DNA of 64,000 nt, taken from assembly GCA_010015675.1 (NCBI GenBank), contig ML976987.1, positions 289,873 through 353,872 of the forward strand. The letters run 5' to 3'. Below are positions 43,630-55,299 of the stretch, in pieces; position 1 is the first letter of the stretch; every line of letters begins with the position of its first letter. Under the pieces are notes generated by a model, which searched no databases, was not told the origin of the DNA, and saw only the letters and a list, made by a program, of their open reading frames with translations. This DNA is from Byssothecium circinans. Taxonomy: Eukaryota > Ascomycota > Dothideomycetes > Pleosporales > Massarinaceae. A program made the translations under genes and the position numbers.

Positions 43630-45562
43630 ATGAGATACGCGTTGTTTACGGGCCTGTTGTTGGCCTTTGCTGGCGTTAATGCCAGATCAACGTATTTCAT
43701 CGAGGCCGAAGAGATGGAGAATCTGGTGCACGTTCCGCAGGGTTGGAAGGAGGTTGGAGCGCCCCCTCAGGACAAGAAGCTGCAATTGCGCATTGCGCTT
43801 CACTCTGTAAGTGAATCCCGCCAACACTAAATATACACCGGCTAATTATGAACAGCCCAACCACGACCTCTTTGAGCAGACCCTTCTAGAGATCTCCACC
43901 CCGAGCCACCCGCGCTACGGACAGCACCTAAAACGCGAAGAGCTCAAGGACCTCATCAAGCCGCGCGCTGAGTCGACTGATGCAGTCCTCAGTTGGCTCA
44001 GCGACTCCGGCATTCCCAGCCGCGACATTGTTAATGATGGCGAGTGGATCAATTTCGCCGCGCCCATCTCCAAGGCCGAGACCATGCTCAACACGACGTT
44101 CAAGACGTACCAGTCCCTTATGCGCAAGGACATGAAGAAGATTCGGGCTCTCCGCTACTCTGTCCCCAAGGACTTGCACGACCACATTGATATGATCCAG
44201 CCGACGACACGTTTTGGCCAGGTTCGCCCCCAGTTCAGCAACATCCATGACCAGGAGGAGATTCCCGACATCAAAGCTGCTGTCGTGGTGAATGCTACAT
44301 GCAACACCACAATCACGCCGACGTGTATCAAGGAGCTGTACAACTTTGCCGACTACGTACCTGGAAAAGCGAATGTTACTATCGGAGTCACTGGATACCT
44401 AGAGCAGTATGCTAGGTTCAAGGACTTTGACCAGTTTGCTAGTGAGGCTGCGCCGTGGGCTGTTGGCTCGACCTTCAACACGACTTCCGTTAATGGTGAG
44501 CCCTTCGTGCATATGGTTTGGTATAGTGGCTAACGTGACTAAGGCGGCATCATCGACCAGAACGCCACCGACGACAGCGTAGAAGCCAACCTCGACATCC
44601 AATACACGCTCGGCCTCGTCGCTCCGGCAATCGGCGTGAACTTCTACAGCACGCCAAACCGCGGTCTCCTTGTCCCGGATCTTGACCAGCCGACACAAGC
44701 AGACAACTCCAACGAGCCCTACCTCGACTTTTTCACCTATGTTGTTGGACTCCCGGATAAGGAGCTTCCGCAAGTCATCTCTACCTCCTACGGCGAAGAC
44801 GAACAATCCGTCCCCGTCGAATACCAGAAGAAGGTCTGCGACATGATCGGCCAGCTCGGCACTCGGGGCGTCAGCGTCATCTTCTCGTCCGGTGATACTG
44901 GTGTTGGTAGTGCATGCCAGACCAACGACGGAAAGAACACCACGCGCTTCCTGCCCATTTTCCCTGCCTCGTGCCCATACGTCACCTCGGTCGGCGGAAC
45001 CCGCAACATCAACCCTGAAATCGCCGTCTCTTTCTCCTCCGGCGGATTCTCGGACCTCTATGAGCGCCCCGCGTACCAAGAATCAGCCGTCTCAGCGTAC
45101 CTGAGCAAACTCGGTTCCCAATGGGAAGGTCTCTACAACCCCAAGGGCCGCGGTTTCCCTGACGTCGCTGCCCAAGGCCGTTCCTTCCTCGTCATCGACA
45201 AGGGCCGCAAGATCAGCGTTGGTGGTACCTCGGCGTCCGCGCCCGTCATTGCGTCTATCGTAGGTTTACTCAACAATGCTCGTCTGTCAGCCGGCAAACC
45301 GGCGCTGGGTTTCTTGAACCCGTGGTTGTATAGCCAGGGCGTCAATGGCATGAACGATATCACTGGCGGAGGCAGCACAGGGTGCACGGGTCGTAGTATA
45401 TACTCTGGCCTCCCCACGCCTTTTGTCCCGTTCGCGAGCTGGAATGCTACGGCGGGCTGGGACCCGGTGACTGGTCTGGGAACTCCTGACTTTGGGAAGC
45501 TTCTCAAGATCTCGGAGGGAGGGACGTATGGTGGACGAAGGGGATTGAGCGGATCGTACTGA
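43630..45562 (+). CDS. Secreted sedolisin-family peptidase (S53), 611 aa
   Basis: Exons 43630-43806, 43856-44495 and 44544-45562 (introns 49 and 48 bp) sum to 1836 nt in frame. It begins with a signal peptide ([18 protein letters not shown]), then a pro-domain of about 180 residues that contains KEELKDL-type sequence ([10 protein letters not shown]) of the activation domain. The catalytic set of sedolisins is complete: Glu286 and Asp290 in VEANLDIQ, Asp390 in SSGDTGVG, and Ser502 in GGTSASAP. The C-terminal calcium-site segment [11 protein letters not shown] and [14 protein letters not shown] are present. These enzymes are acid-active tripeptidyl or endo-peptidases working outside the cell. 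Length is usual for fungal members. It lies 1.5 kb from a serine carboxypeptidase on the same strand, which could complete protein breakdown. Confidence 0.95.
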
Positions 45563-47022
45563 AAGAGAAGATTCAGATGGTGCTGTAGGGGATAGGTGAA
45601 GCGAGATGCATTGATTCAGTAATTCTATCTTTACGATGTGTGTGATGTCAATGAAATCCCAATTTCCCGTGAGATGGAATATTGTTCACGAGCAATCCAT
45701 ATGCACAACCGCCCACAGAGTCTTTCACAATCACGTTTGTCGTCTCTCCCTTCACAAACCCCCAAGCATGAACCTCTCCTCAAGCCTCATCCCCAAAACG
45801 ACGCATAACATCAGCATCCTCTCATATCTCTAATTGACCAATCACACCCTCCTTCCCCGTTAGCTCTAGCGCCCCCCTTCCGGCTTCTCCACATCGCTTT
45901 CATCCCGTCCACGCCGTTCCACGCCACCACCACGGTCCACGCCCCGCCCACCCATGCTTATCTATAGACAAGCATCGCCATGAAAGCAGCCTCGGTAGCA
46001 CTTAGCGTGGTACTGGTAGCTTATCTCGAAAACGGAAGGTCGCTGAAGCTTAGAAAAAGCTTCTGATGTTTTGCACGCGAGAGCGCGGATGCGATGGTGA
46101 TGAAGGGGCGTATGCTAGGGTGGACGCTGGGGTGTCCGAAGTGAGGTTTGTGTGGACGGGGAACGGATAGAGCAGAGTGGTTGTCGATATGCAGATGCGC
46201 ATGCGGGGCAGGTCTGGGGTAGCTGCAGCAGCTCTTGAACTTGGTAGAGAGCACGTCGCCGTCGTCGTCGGCGTTGTCGTTCGAACTTCGGCTATGAATT
46301 CAGGTCGTTCGGAACAATCCTCACGAACAAAATTAAATTAACACCGGACATCTCCCCGCCGTCCCAATCCGGCTTCGAAACAATAATTTCCCACCTCAAC
46401 GCTCTCAATGGTCCCTGCAACCTTTTCTCCACTCTTTTCTTCGCTCAACCATCGACAAAAAGAACAGTTATATGCAAACGGCCTGCACCGATAGCGGGAA
46501 TAACATCGATAACAATTACCCACCCACACCATCATCGAAGATCAAAGGATCGCATGTTGCAACAATCCACTACTGTGCCACAAACCCACCCAACGGCCGA
46601 ACCGAACCATGACTCGCCAGAGAAATATCATCCAACGGCCTTCCTATTCGAGTATCGTTTCTACCAACAACGTCCAAAGCACCCCGGCACGACCATCGTC
46701 ATCCACTAGCTGGTTTGCCTACCCTACCATGCAACAACATTGATGATTGAACCAGCCCAAAGGGGATCCTGCGGATGCCTGCCTGTCAGGCACAATCCAG
46801 GTACACGCAAGGGTAGTTTGTATGTGCAGTTACGATAAATTAAAATAAATAGATACGTAAAAGCCATGGGGGTAGCCGTGACGTCGCTCTGTCCTCTTTT
46901 CTCTTCGTCCTCTCGTCGCTTCAATTGCTTCGCACTGCTTCGCGTGAAAGGAAGGACAATTGACCAAGGCACCTCTCGTCAAGTCAAATTCAAGAGCCAG
47001 GGATAAGAGCACCGCAGTCAAG
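45563..47022. other. Intergenic stretch between two peptidase genes
   Basis: About 1.46 kb with no supported gene. Short frames at 46021-46254 and 46724-47114 on the minus strand have no domain; the latter overlaps the leader of the next gene. Confidence 0.45.
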
Positions 47023-48795
47023 ATGCAATTGCTCTCCTTGTTAGCAGCAAGCGGTCTCGCGACCACGACCACAGCGCGCAGTTCCCGCGAACACACGCTC
47101 CTGCGCAAAGGCATCGAGCTCCCCCGTCCGCGATACGGCTACCCCGAGCAGCCCAAGACGCAGGTAAAGCGTGCTACTAACACGATCATCCGTCAGACAA
47201 ATGCTACTGCCAGTACGTCGTACCCTTCCCAATTACCCAGCATACCACCCTTCCCCATTTTCAAAAGCGAGAAGGTAGCTGACACTAAGCGCAGAGTATG
47301 TCGTCAACGGCACCGCCGGCGCAATCCCAGAGGTAAACTTCGACATTGGCGAAAGCTACGCCGGCCTAATGCCCATCAGCGACAAAGCAAACGAAACATC
47401 CCAACTCTACTTCTGGTTCTTCCCCTCCACAAACCCAGACGCCAGCGACGAAATCACCATCTGGCTCAACGGCGGGCCAGGCTGTTCGTCCCTCGAAGGC
47501 TTCCTGCAAGAAAACGGGCCCATCAGCTGGCAATACGGGACTCCGCGGCCCGTCTACAACCCGTGGAACTGGGCGAACCTCACTAATATGGTGTGGGTGG
47601 AGCAACCCGTGGGCACCGGTTTCTCGCAGGGGATCCCGACGGCGACGTCACAGGAAGAGACGGCGGCGCAGTTTTTGGGGTTTTGGAAGAACTTTGTGGA
47701 TACGTTTGCGTTGGAGGGGAGGAAGGTGTATGTAGCGGGGGAGAGCTATGCGGGGCGGTATGTGCCGTATATTGCGGAGGCAATGTTGGAAGAGAAGAAT
47801 AAGACGGAGGGGTACTTTGATGTCAAGGGTATACTCATCTATGACCCTTCGATTGCCGAGGATGTGCTTCTACAAGACAGTAAGTTTCATTCCTCCTCTC
47901 ACCCAGACGGTTCAAGAAACTTACAAATCCTTCAGTCCCGGCCGTTCCCTTCCTAGACCACCACGCCAATCTCATGATCCTCAACGCCTCCTACAGCGCA
48001 GAGCTCCACTCGCGCGCCGACAAATGCGGCTACACCGACTACTTCAACAAGTACTTGACCTTCCCGCCAATCTCCAAACTGCCTGCCCCGAATTCTACCG
48101 CCGAGACGCCGGGCTGCGCCGTCTGGTCTGACATCATCGACGCAACCATGTTGGTTAATCCGTGCTTCGACGTGTACCAAGTCGCAACCACGTGCCCTCT
48201 GTTGTGGGACGTCTTGGGCTTCCCCGGTTCTTTCGGCTACCTACCCCCCGGTGAAAACGTCTACTTCAACCGCACCGATGTGCAGAAAGCCATCAACGCG
48301 CCCATCCAAAAATGGGAAGAATGCTCGGACGGCGTCTTGGACAAGGATACCTCGCCTCAGACGTCCTACGAAGTCATTCCCAAACTCATCGACGCCCTTG
48401 ACCGCACCATGATCGTCCACGGAGACTTAGATTTCATCCTCCTGCTCAATGGTTCACTCCTTGCTATCCAAAACATGACGTGGGGCGGCGTGCAGGGATT
48501 CCAGACGCGTCCCAGCGCAGAATTCTACATTCCTTATCACGAAGACTACAGCTACGAGAGTCTGAGTGCGTCAGGCGTTATGGGGGTGACGCATACGGAG
48601 CGAAAATTGACGTGGGTGGCGCAGGCTCTCAGTGGACATATGGTCCCGCAATATCAACCCAGCAGCGGATACAGGCAGTTGGAGTTCCTCCTCGGGCGCG
48701 TCGACAGTCTGGAAAGTAGGGTGCCGTTCACGACGCAGCCGAATGTCCCGCAGCCGGGGAGTGGCAGGAATGGGACGATTGGACGGATGATGTAA
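47023..48795 (+). CDS. Secreted serine carboxypeptidase (S10), 544 aa
   Basis: Exons 47023-47212, 47295-47879 and 47936-48795 (introns 82 and 56 bp) sum to 1635 nt in frame. The ATG at 47023 gives a signal peptide ([18 protein letters not shown]). The substrate-binding segment [13 protein letters not shown] is followed by the nucleophile in [10 protein letters not shown] (Ser about 214), the acid in HGDLDFI (Asp about 424) and His about 493 in LSGHMVPQ. This is the complete alpha/beta-hydrolase triad of S10 enzymes, which remove C-terminal amino acids at acid pH. The C-terminus is rich in Gly, Pro and Asn and has no KEX1-like membrane anchor, so a secreted or vacuolar form is likely. Several N-glycosylation sites are present. 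Confidence 0.95.
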
Positions 48796-49472
48796 ATAGT
48801 GTATGAGGGTATCGATTGTAAGCAGTAATTGGTGAATGCATAATGCCGACAGTACATATCTGTGTCATGTCAGTGTGAGTGGAGATACATACTACGCAGC
48901 AACATTCTCGGCGACTTGCGGTGTTTGCTCTAATTCGCTCGATTGCGCAGCCCAACGCTTCGTTTAGCAGGATTCGAGAACGTTTTCGAATTCGGAGGTG
49001 GGACCTCACTTCCGATTTCGATAATCTGGCAACTCTGGTAGATGCGCAAGGCGCTGTGGTCTTTCCTCTCGATGAATCACCTTCCGCGAGAAGCGCGCTA
49101 TGGGCGCTTGCGGGAAGTCACTACCGTACAGTTACAAACTCAAATAAGGCTTGCGGTAACCGGCTTCGCAGTTCAATGATTCTAGACTCTTCATCACGCT
49201 AGGCTATCGCGCCTTTCCTTACTTTATATAAGATCTCTTGCATGTTGCGTCTCTTATCAATCTCATGTTCATCGCGCAATTAGGATACTATATTTGAATC
49301 AAAACGTCTAGATACTCCTTCTGTAAGACCAGGACAAGCTGTCAAGACCTATGATGCATCTTCCATCCACGCCAAATTTGCCTGTAAGCCGGATCGCCGA
49401 TACGGTACCATTCCTCTTTTTTTTAAAGGTCCAAATGCCACCTCATTCCTATGCTTATTTCATTGCGCTTTA
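48796..49472. other. Intergenic stretch
   Basis: No domain-bearing frame. It separates the carboxypeptidase 3' end from the 3' end of a convergent small gene. Confidence 0.4.
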
Positions 49473-49880
49473 TTACTTCCTTTTTCTTTCGGGCCCCGTT
49501 ACTGGAACACCCCAAACATTGAGCCGAGCGCTACTGCCATGATCCATCGGCCGCAGATCCGGATCTTTCTTCCTCTCACTCCTCGTTGTCCAATCTTTCC
49601 ATCTCTCTCTCCACGTCCTCTTTCCCACGTCTTCACCCGAGGTTATCGGAGCACATACTGCGTTGACGCGGGCCGCTGTTTCGCCAGATGACTGCATCGA
49701 TCTTGATGGCGTGGCTGCTCCGGGCTTTGCGGTGTACGAAGGAGGGACCTTTTGTGCGTAATGAGGTGGTGGGAGCGAAGCTATATAGTCGGCGTACTGG
49801 AGCGGTTTTGAGCCTGTCGCATCCTTAGTCGGACTTGATGCATCGTTGCTTTTGCGATCCTCGGTAATCTTCGACTCCAT
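49473..49880 (-). CDS. Small unknown protein, 135 aa
   Basis: I place the start at the ATG at 49880 (MESKITEDRKSND), since the in-frame extension upstream has no suitable ATG context and a different composition. The product is hydrophilic, rich in Lys, Ser and Pro, with a tyrosine/proline stretch (YADYIASLPPPHYAQKVPPSY), a basic tryptophan segment (RTWRERWKDWTTRSERKK) and a KRK end. No signal peptide or membrane segment. It is probably disordered. Composition and length favour a real gene over chance, but I cannot name a family. Confidence 0.5.
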   Translation of the reverse strand: MESKITEDRKSNDASSPTKDATGSKPLQYADYIASLPPPHYAQKVPPSYTAKPGAATPSRSMQSSGETAARVNAVCAPITSGEDVGKRTWRERWKDWTTRSERKKDPDLRPMDHGSSARLNVWGVPVTGPERKRK

Positions 49881-50470
49881 CGTTTCGTTCTCCGTGTAGA
49901 TTATTGCCGCCAGGGCAGGTGTATGAACCGCGCACAAGCCCAACTAACAAGGTGCTGACTCCCGACTACCCTTCAAGAGTTCCGATTCCAGGTAGGAAAG
50001 CTATTCATGGGTTGGCACTCGGTGTTTATCCGGTAGTGTATGCGTTCCGGGAGGAGAAAGTTTGTGCGCGCTGTTGAGTTCAGATGACATAAAGCCGTCG
50101 TTCAAAATTTGGCAGGTGGAAAGGACGTCAGCGTTGGCCGTCTTGTACTAGCACGTCTGCACCCCCACACCCAAAATAGTCAACCCTACAGCCACCCGTC
50201 AGGCGCGCACCGATAGCGGGCTACACCGCGAAGGAATAGTGAAACTCGGATGATGGGAGGGATCAATTCCTGCATTTCACCTTGGAGGGTCGTGCGTACA
50301 TCTCTCGCTATGAGTTTTGGCCGAAAAGCCGAGGGAAACTAGGCTAATTCCATCCTAGTACCGTTGAGCTCACAGCCTCGTTCAAATGCTGACTTTTCGC
50401 TACCGATAACCCCAGCCTCCCATGGGAACCTTCAACATTTCGTCATTTCAACCCAGGTTCTGAGAGCCCG
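49881..50470. other. Intergenic stretch
   Basis: About 590 bp, the shared upstream region of the small gene (minus) and the HET fragment (plus). Nothing recognised. Confidence 0.4.
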
Positions 50471-50757
50471 ATGCTTTGCGATACCTGCAGCAAGGTAAAC
50501 ATCCCAATCTTCTTCACCCAAGAAGTTGCCGTCCAGCGCAACGCCCTCGGTTTCGTACAGCCAAATACCTCAGCCTTGAACCTAGGAAGCCTCTATGAGA
50601 TCTACTCCAAAAGCACCCAATGCGCATTCTGTCGGCTTGTATTTGATGCTGTCACGCATCGAGGCCCGCGACGCGAATGGCACGCTCCGGACTGGTTCCT
50701 AAAACTTATTCTATTAGAAACCTTTATTATTAGCTGCCGTAGTCTAGAAATTTAATA
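50471..50757 (+). pseudogene. Truncated HET-type protein, N-terminal fragment
   Basis: The frame from the ATG at 50471 has the paired-cysteine start seen in many fungal heterokaryon-incompatibility (HET) proteins: CDTCSK at residues 3-8, then LGSLYEIYSKSTQCAFCRLVFDAV. In intact proteins this is followed by a linker and the HET domain, but here the sequence turns AT-rich at about 50700 and stops. The HET domain itself is missing. Just beyond, on the opposite strand, the ZIP transporter relic starts, so the gene is cut off by a rearrangement. The family assignment rests only on this short N-terminal pattern. Confidence 0.45.
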
Positions 50758-51611
50758 AGCACAGGTTGCTAAGCGAAATAAAGGCAGTTAGGAGGAGAGG
50801 GACAAACGCCGTCGCAATAAATACTCCGGTTCCACAATGCTCTGCAGAGAATAGGAAGGTTGCTGGGATGCGGAGGCGAGGGAAAGCACAAGCAATGCCT
50901 GAGACAAAGAGGATGATGAAGAGGGCGCTAATGTGGAAGGGGAAGTCGTAGTCTGGCACGGCGCCTCCTCGGGCACATGAAGCCCTCTTAATGAGCTGCG
51001 CGGATGGCTGAGGGAGCAATGGTGTTTCCGCAAGTTTTGTGCCAGCTGGGCTCACGTGACTTGTCAGTTGCTGGCAAAGACCTTGGAAGTATCATACTTC
51101 TTGATTCCGCGGCCAAAGTCTTAATCCACTTGATTAAGATCGGCATAATAGACGTATTTGTGAAGAAGATTATAGTCGAAGCATAGAATACGGAAAATAG
51201 CCACCAGACCCAACTCTTGAAAACGGAGTTGGGGGTTTGGTGGGTGCTAGAGAGACCAATTTGGTACTCACAACGAGCAAACCTGTTGCTCATCATCGAA
51301 CGGGTGCGGGATCCTATCCATTCAATCAGTATCGTTCAGTGTTTCTGTTCGTCGAAAATAGCTTTGAAGAATTCCTTTGCACTCCCGCTGGTATTCAGTT
51401 CCATATTCCCCGGACCACGAGCAGAGCCTTCGTCGAGATCACCGCCGCTCGACTGCTTGCATCCACTTTTCGCCGACTCAGCATCACCAAGCTCTTTAGC
51501 ATTGGCGATGCTATTCATATCCTGACACGTTGTCGGATCGGCTGCAAACCGCGGCGGATTCTAGTTCCATCCGGGGTTGTCCAGGTCGTCTGTACGCGAA
51601 GGGCAGTTCAT
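50758..51611 (-). pseudogene. Truncated ZIP-family zinc transporter relic
   Basis: Reading the minus strand from the ATG at 51611 (MNCPSRTDDLDNPGWN), there is a TAG at 51561-51563, more family-like extracellular sequence, a TGA at 51336-51338, a diverged part (about 51050-51300) and then a clear ZIP membrane segment. That segment is FHISALFIILFVSGIACAF followed by HCGTGVFIATAFVPLLLTAF, which corresponds to the first two membrane helices of fungal ZIP transporters. The typical His-Leu-Leu of the second helix is changed to Pro-Leu-Leu. Everything after helix 2 is absent: the similarity ends at about 50760, next to the HET fragment. It is a dead, C-terminally truncated copy. Confidence 0.7.
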
Positions 51612-51998
51612 GATCATGAGATTGTTTAAGGAGATATGAGGAGAGGTCGTGATTACCCATAAAAAAATAAAGTTCGCACAGGTCTTTGCCGTGCAAAGCT
51701 GGAGGATGGCCTTGGCTGTCCACCACCAGAGGTGGTGCGCGGATAGCTGCTGATCCAACACCATTATCGATGATGACATCAAAGCACTATATTTGGTTGT
51801 CGGAAAGAGGTGTTGGAAGAAAATTGTTTGCATCAATTTTTCATTCTTTTTCCAGCACGTAGTTTAATTTCTTCACTTTGCTCACATACCCAATGTTTAC
51901 TTTCTTATTTACAGCCTTTGTATACCCAGGGTAAGCATAAAACAACGAACCAGATTGACACATTCTAGCTAAATTATTACATTCGCATTTACGAATAA
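51612..51998. other. Intergenic stretch upstream of the ZIP relic
   Basis: Mostly AT-rich. The minus-strand frame that continues upstream from the ZIP relic to 51836 has no recognisable domain and may be old leader sequence. Confidence 0.4.
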
Positions 51999-53586
51999 TC
52001 AAAACCCAACCCTAACCCAAAGAGCCCGCACCAATCCCACCCCAGCTGCAACAATACCCATACCAGCTCCAATGGTCCCTGCCCCATACCCTAATATCCT
52101 CATTCCTAAGCTCACATCAATCGCCATGCCAACAATAAAAGACGCTAGAACAAGTCCCCACGGCACATAAATTGCAAGCCAAATTCCAACTGCTATAAGC
52201 CTGCGAAATCGTGGACCAATATCGAGAGATGCTATCCTTTCAGAACACCACGTAATAAACCTAATCACACCTATAATTAGGAGTGTAAGAGTTGCCAGCA
52301 AGACAATCACACCGAAAAAATCGTAGAGTAAATAATGAAGGTCGACGAAACGGGTCTGCATGCTTAAGAGCGAAGAAGCAAGAGATAGCGGAAGGAAGAT
52401 ACACGCGAGGAGACTGAGAAGCCACAAACTCGAATACTCGCGCAGACTTCGACCAAGCTCCACGAACTTGAGGTGGCAGTCGAGGCGCGCTGAGAGCGAA
52501 AGAGCGGTTCTGTTGACATCGGTGCATACAGCGCGAAGTTCGGCGTTGAGATTTCGGACATCAGTTGAATTTGGTAGTCTAAGAAGAAGCATATCCAGAA
52601 GTGCTTCTGTGGTCGAGGCGAGGCTTGTAATACTTTGCTGTAGCTGTTCGCAGAGCTCCGCGTTTCGCGAGATCTCTTGGAGGGTTGAAGATGTGATTTT
52701 GGCTCGCTCAGGATCGCATAACTTTTCGATGGATGCAGTGTAAAAATACTGGAAAGAATCAAGGGCTTGCGAGTGAGCGAGTAGTGTTGCGTGGCAGAAC
52801 CGGAGAACGACAAGCTGCCGTCGAATCTCTATTGATGTGACGTTCTTTCCGCACTCCTTGTATACCTTGTCCAAGTCTACCATTCTCTTTGTTAATGCTT
52901 GTAGTGCAACGTAGCTATTTTGCGTTGGTGGTTGGCCAGGTTTGTATCCGTACATGAAGTTGCCGTTGCGCGAATGGTTCACGCACATCATCTCCGGACC
53001 GCATGAAATAATAACTACAACAGGGTTAGAAGGAATTTTGTAGTACAATAATAATGGATCTCCTACATATCATGTTACAATCAGCATCGCTCGCAAACCT
53101 AAGCCGCAATTTCGATCGCACCAATCCCGCGAAGAGTTCAGACGGGATTTTGGTAAAAGAATAAAATGTATACATTTCACAACTCCACCACTGCGACTTT
53201 GACTGTTGATCTCGACATTGGGAAAGCAACTGCACAAACGAGCTTGATGCATGATGATAGTCTGAGGAGTCTGTTGAGGCCGACCGCTTTATATCCGTCT
53301 TGAATCCAGGCTCGAATCCGCTGTTCTGCTCGATGTATATTCGACAAGAATTCTGATTTGGTTTCGGCAGGGATTGCAAGGCTGAGATTAACCGTGCGCG
53401 ATATATCGAGGAGTCGGCTGATGTGCAGGTCGTGAGGATATTTGGGGGGTTTCCTTCGATAAAGGAGAAGTCGATGATTTGGAGGAGTGATCCGGGTACT
53501 GTTACCCATCCACTCACTGATCGACTTAGATGGGCGACTATATGAATGACATCGCCTAAACTCGGTGAGAGGTTGAGGGGTTTCAT
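51999..53586 (-). pseudogene. Fungal membrane protein of unknown function, one frameshift
   Basis: Part A runs from the ATG at 53586 (MKPLNLSPSLGDVIHIVAHL) to about 53071. Part B continues in another frame from about 53069 to 51999. At 53070 one base must be skipped: family-like sequence reads ...DADCNM before it and YVGDPLLLYYKIPSNP after it, and each frame closes soon after crossing the point. Part A looks like a fungal N-terminal module found ahead of various signalling proteins. Part B has a helical region followed by several membrane segments (LWLLSLLACIFLPLSLASSLL, then three more hydrophobic runs to the end), the first resembling the CorA-type FLPLSF signature. It could be an inactive gene, a sequencing error or a +1 shift; I cannot tell. 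Confidence 0.6.
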
Positions 53587-53738
53587 GATACAAGTGAATC
53601 GCAAGTGTTTGGGTCCGGTCGGGACAAGTGAGGCTGGATTGAGCGGGGTAGAAGATGACCGGCGGGCATCATGTTGATATATCGGTGTTGTGTGGCTGAG
53701 CAACCCCGAAACCGGTCAACCGCACACGCAGATGCAGC

Positions 53739-55065
53739 CTAGCTGCATCTAGTAGGATGACCGTGATTATATATGACTTTCGTTCCATCCCTTCCAATCA
53801 CGCCCTCTTCTCTCTTTGCCTGCTTCTCCTCCACCGGCGCAAAGATCTTTGAAATGGCCTCAATCGTCGTATTCCCTCCACTAAACACTACCCCGATATT
53901 CCATCCCTCAGCCCCAGCTTCCTTCTCTACCCGTCGGCGAAAGTCTTCGTTGTATAATATGGTAGCCAGACCAGCGACAGCAGAGGGTTCGACGAAACAC
54001 TTCATCCGTTCCAGCACAAGACGCATCGCATCTTTGATGTTCTGCTCTGTGACAGCGTAGAGGCCAGCGACATACGAAGGGTCGGAGATGATGTTCCAGT
54101 TGAGCTCGCCTATTGGTGTGCGTAGACCATCGCCGATGGTGAGTGTTTTCACTGTCGTGATGCGCGACCCAGCTTCAACGCCCCGTCGCGCATCATCGGC
54201 GCCCTCGAAACTGGGTTCCGCGCTGAATACTTTTATACCGGTTTCCTTCAGCGCAACCGCGTTCCCTGCCAGCATGCCTCCACCACCGCACGGCGTAATC
54301 ATCGCATCTAAACCCTTGCCACCATCATGCACGCCCAGATCTCCGTTCTCTCTTATCAGCTCCTCCACTTGTTCTGTCGTTTCCAGCGCCATCGTGCCCT
54401 GACCTAGTATCACGTCTACATAGTCGTAAGGCGGGATTAGCGTAGCGCCTGTCTGTTTGATAACATCCGCGACCACGGCTTCGCGTTCCTGTGAGGTAGA
54501 GCCACTGAAGTGTACGATTGCATTTTGAGCTTTCGTGCCGGCAATTTTCGAGGGCGTCGAGATGGAGGGCATGACAATGTGTGCGGGGATGGAAAAGGTG
54601 CGGGCAGCGAGGGCGAGCGCTTGAGCGTGGTTTCCTATCCCAAAATCAGGCTTCATCCCATCTCTACCATTTCGCGTCGTATTCCATTTTCAAGGAAAAA
54701 TGTGAAGATATCATAGACCCACCACTGCTATGCGTAACCACGCCCTTCCGTCTCACCTCCTCCAGCCCACCCTCCGTCCTCTCAATCAGCCTTTTCACCG
54801 CATGAAACGCGCCCCTCACTTTGAATGCACCAATGCGCTGAAAGTTCTCACACTTGAAGAACAGCTTTATCTTCGGGTGAGCCGGTGTCTGGCCCTCCCA
54901 TTGTGTGCCATTTAGCGCTTCGGCGGTTTGCGGCGTGGATGCGAGGGTCGAGAGGGTGGTGTTGGTCAGCACGGGTGTGTGATGGATGTATGGTTTTATG
55001 AGGGCGTGTGCAGCGATAACGTTTTCGCGGGTCAAGGCAAGGGACGCAGACGAGGAGGATGACAT
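53739..55065 (-). CDS. PLP-dependent serine racemase / threonine dehydratase-type enzyme, 412 aa
   Basis: Exon 1 is 55065-54723, the intron 54722-54635 (88 bp), and exon 2 is 54634-53739; the sum is 1239 nt in frame. The fold type II PLP signature is present: Lys82 in FQRIGAFKVRGA forms the Schiff base, SSGNHAQALA (about 113-122, built across the intron) holds the cofactor ring region, and PCGGGGMLAG (about 229-238) binds the phosphate. The family converts L-serine or L-threonine by racemisation or deamination to 2-oxo acids. The absence of a C-terminal ACT-type regulatory domain argues against the biosynthetic, isoleucine-inhibited Ilv1 and for a serine racemase or catabolic-type enzyme. It is cytosolic, as no targeting peptide is seen. 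Confidence 0.9.
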
Positions 55066-55299
55066 GGTGGGAAATGAGAGACGTGGCGAAGACGTGGAGA
55101 TGGAGGCATCGTGGAGTCGTGGATAGGAAGGCGGGGTGAGGAAGGCGGGATGTTGACGCGAGGTGTGCTGAGTCAGGGGTTGGCTCAGAGGGACGCCACA
55201 TGACTCGCCCCGTCATTTCGTCGTTGTACTACACATGCAGGAAAACCTTTCGTAGTAACAGCATTCTTGTGTGCATTGGTATGTGATTGAATATTCTAA

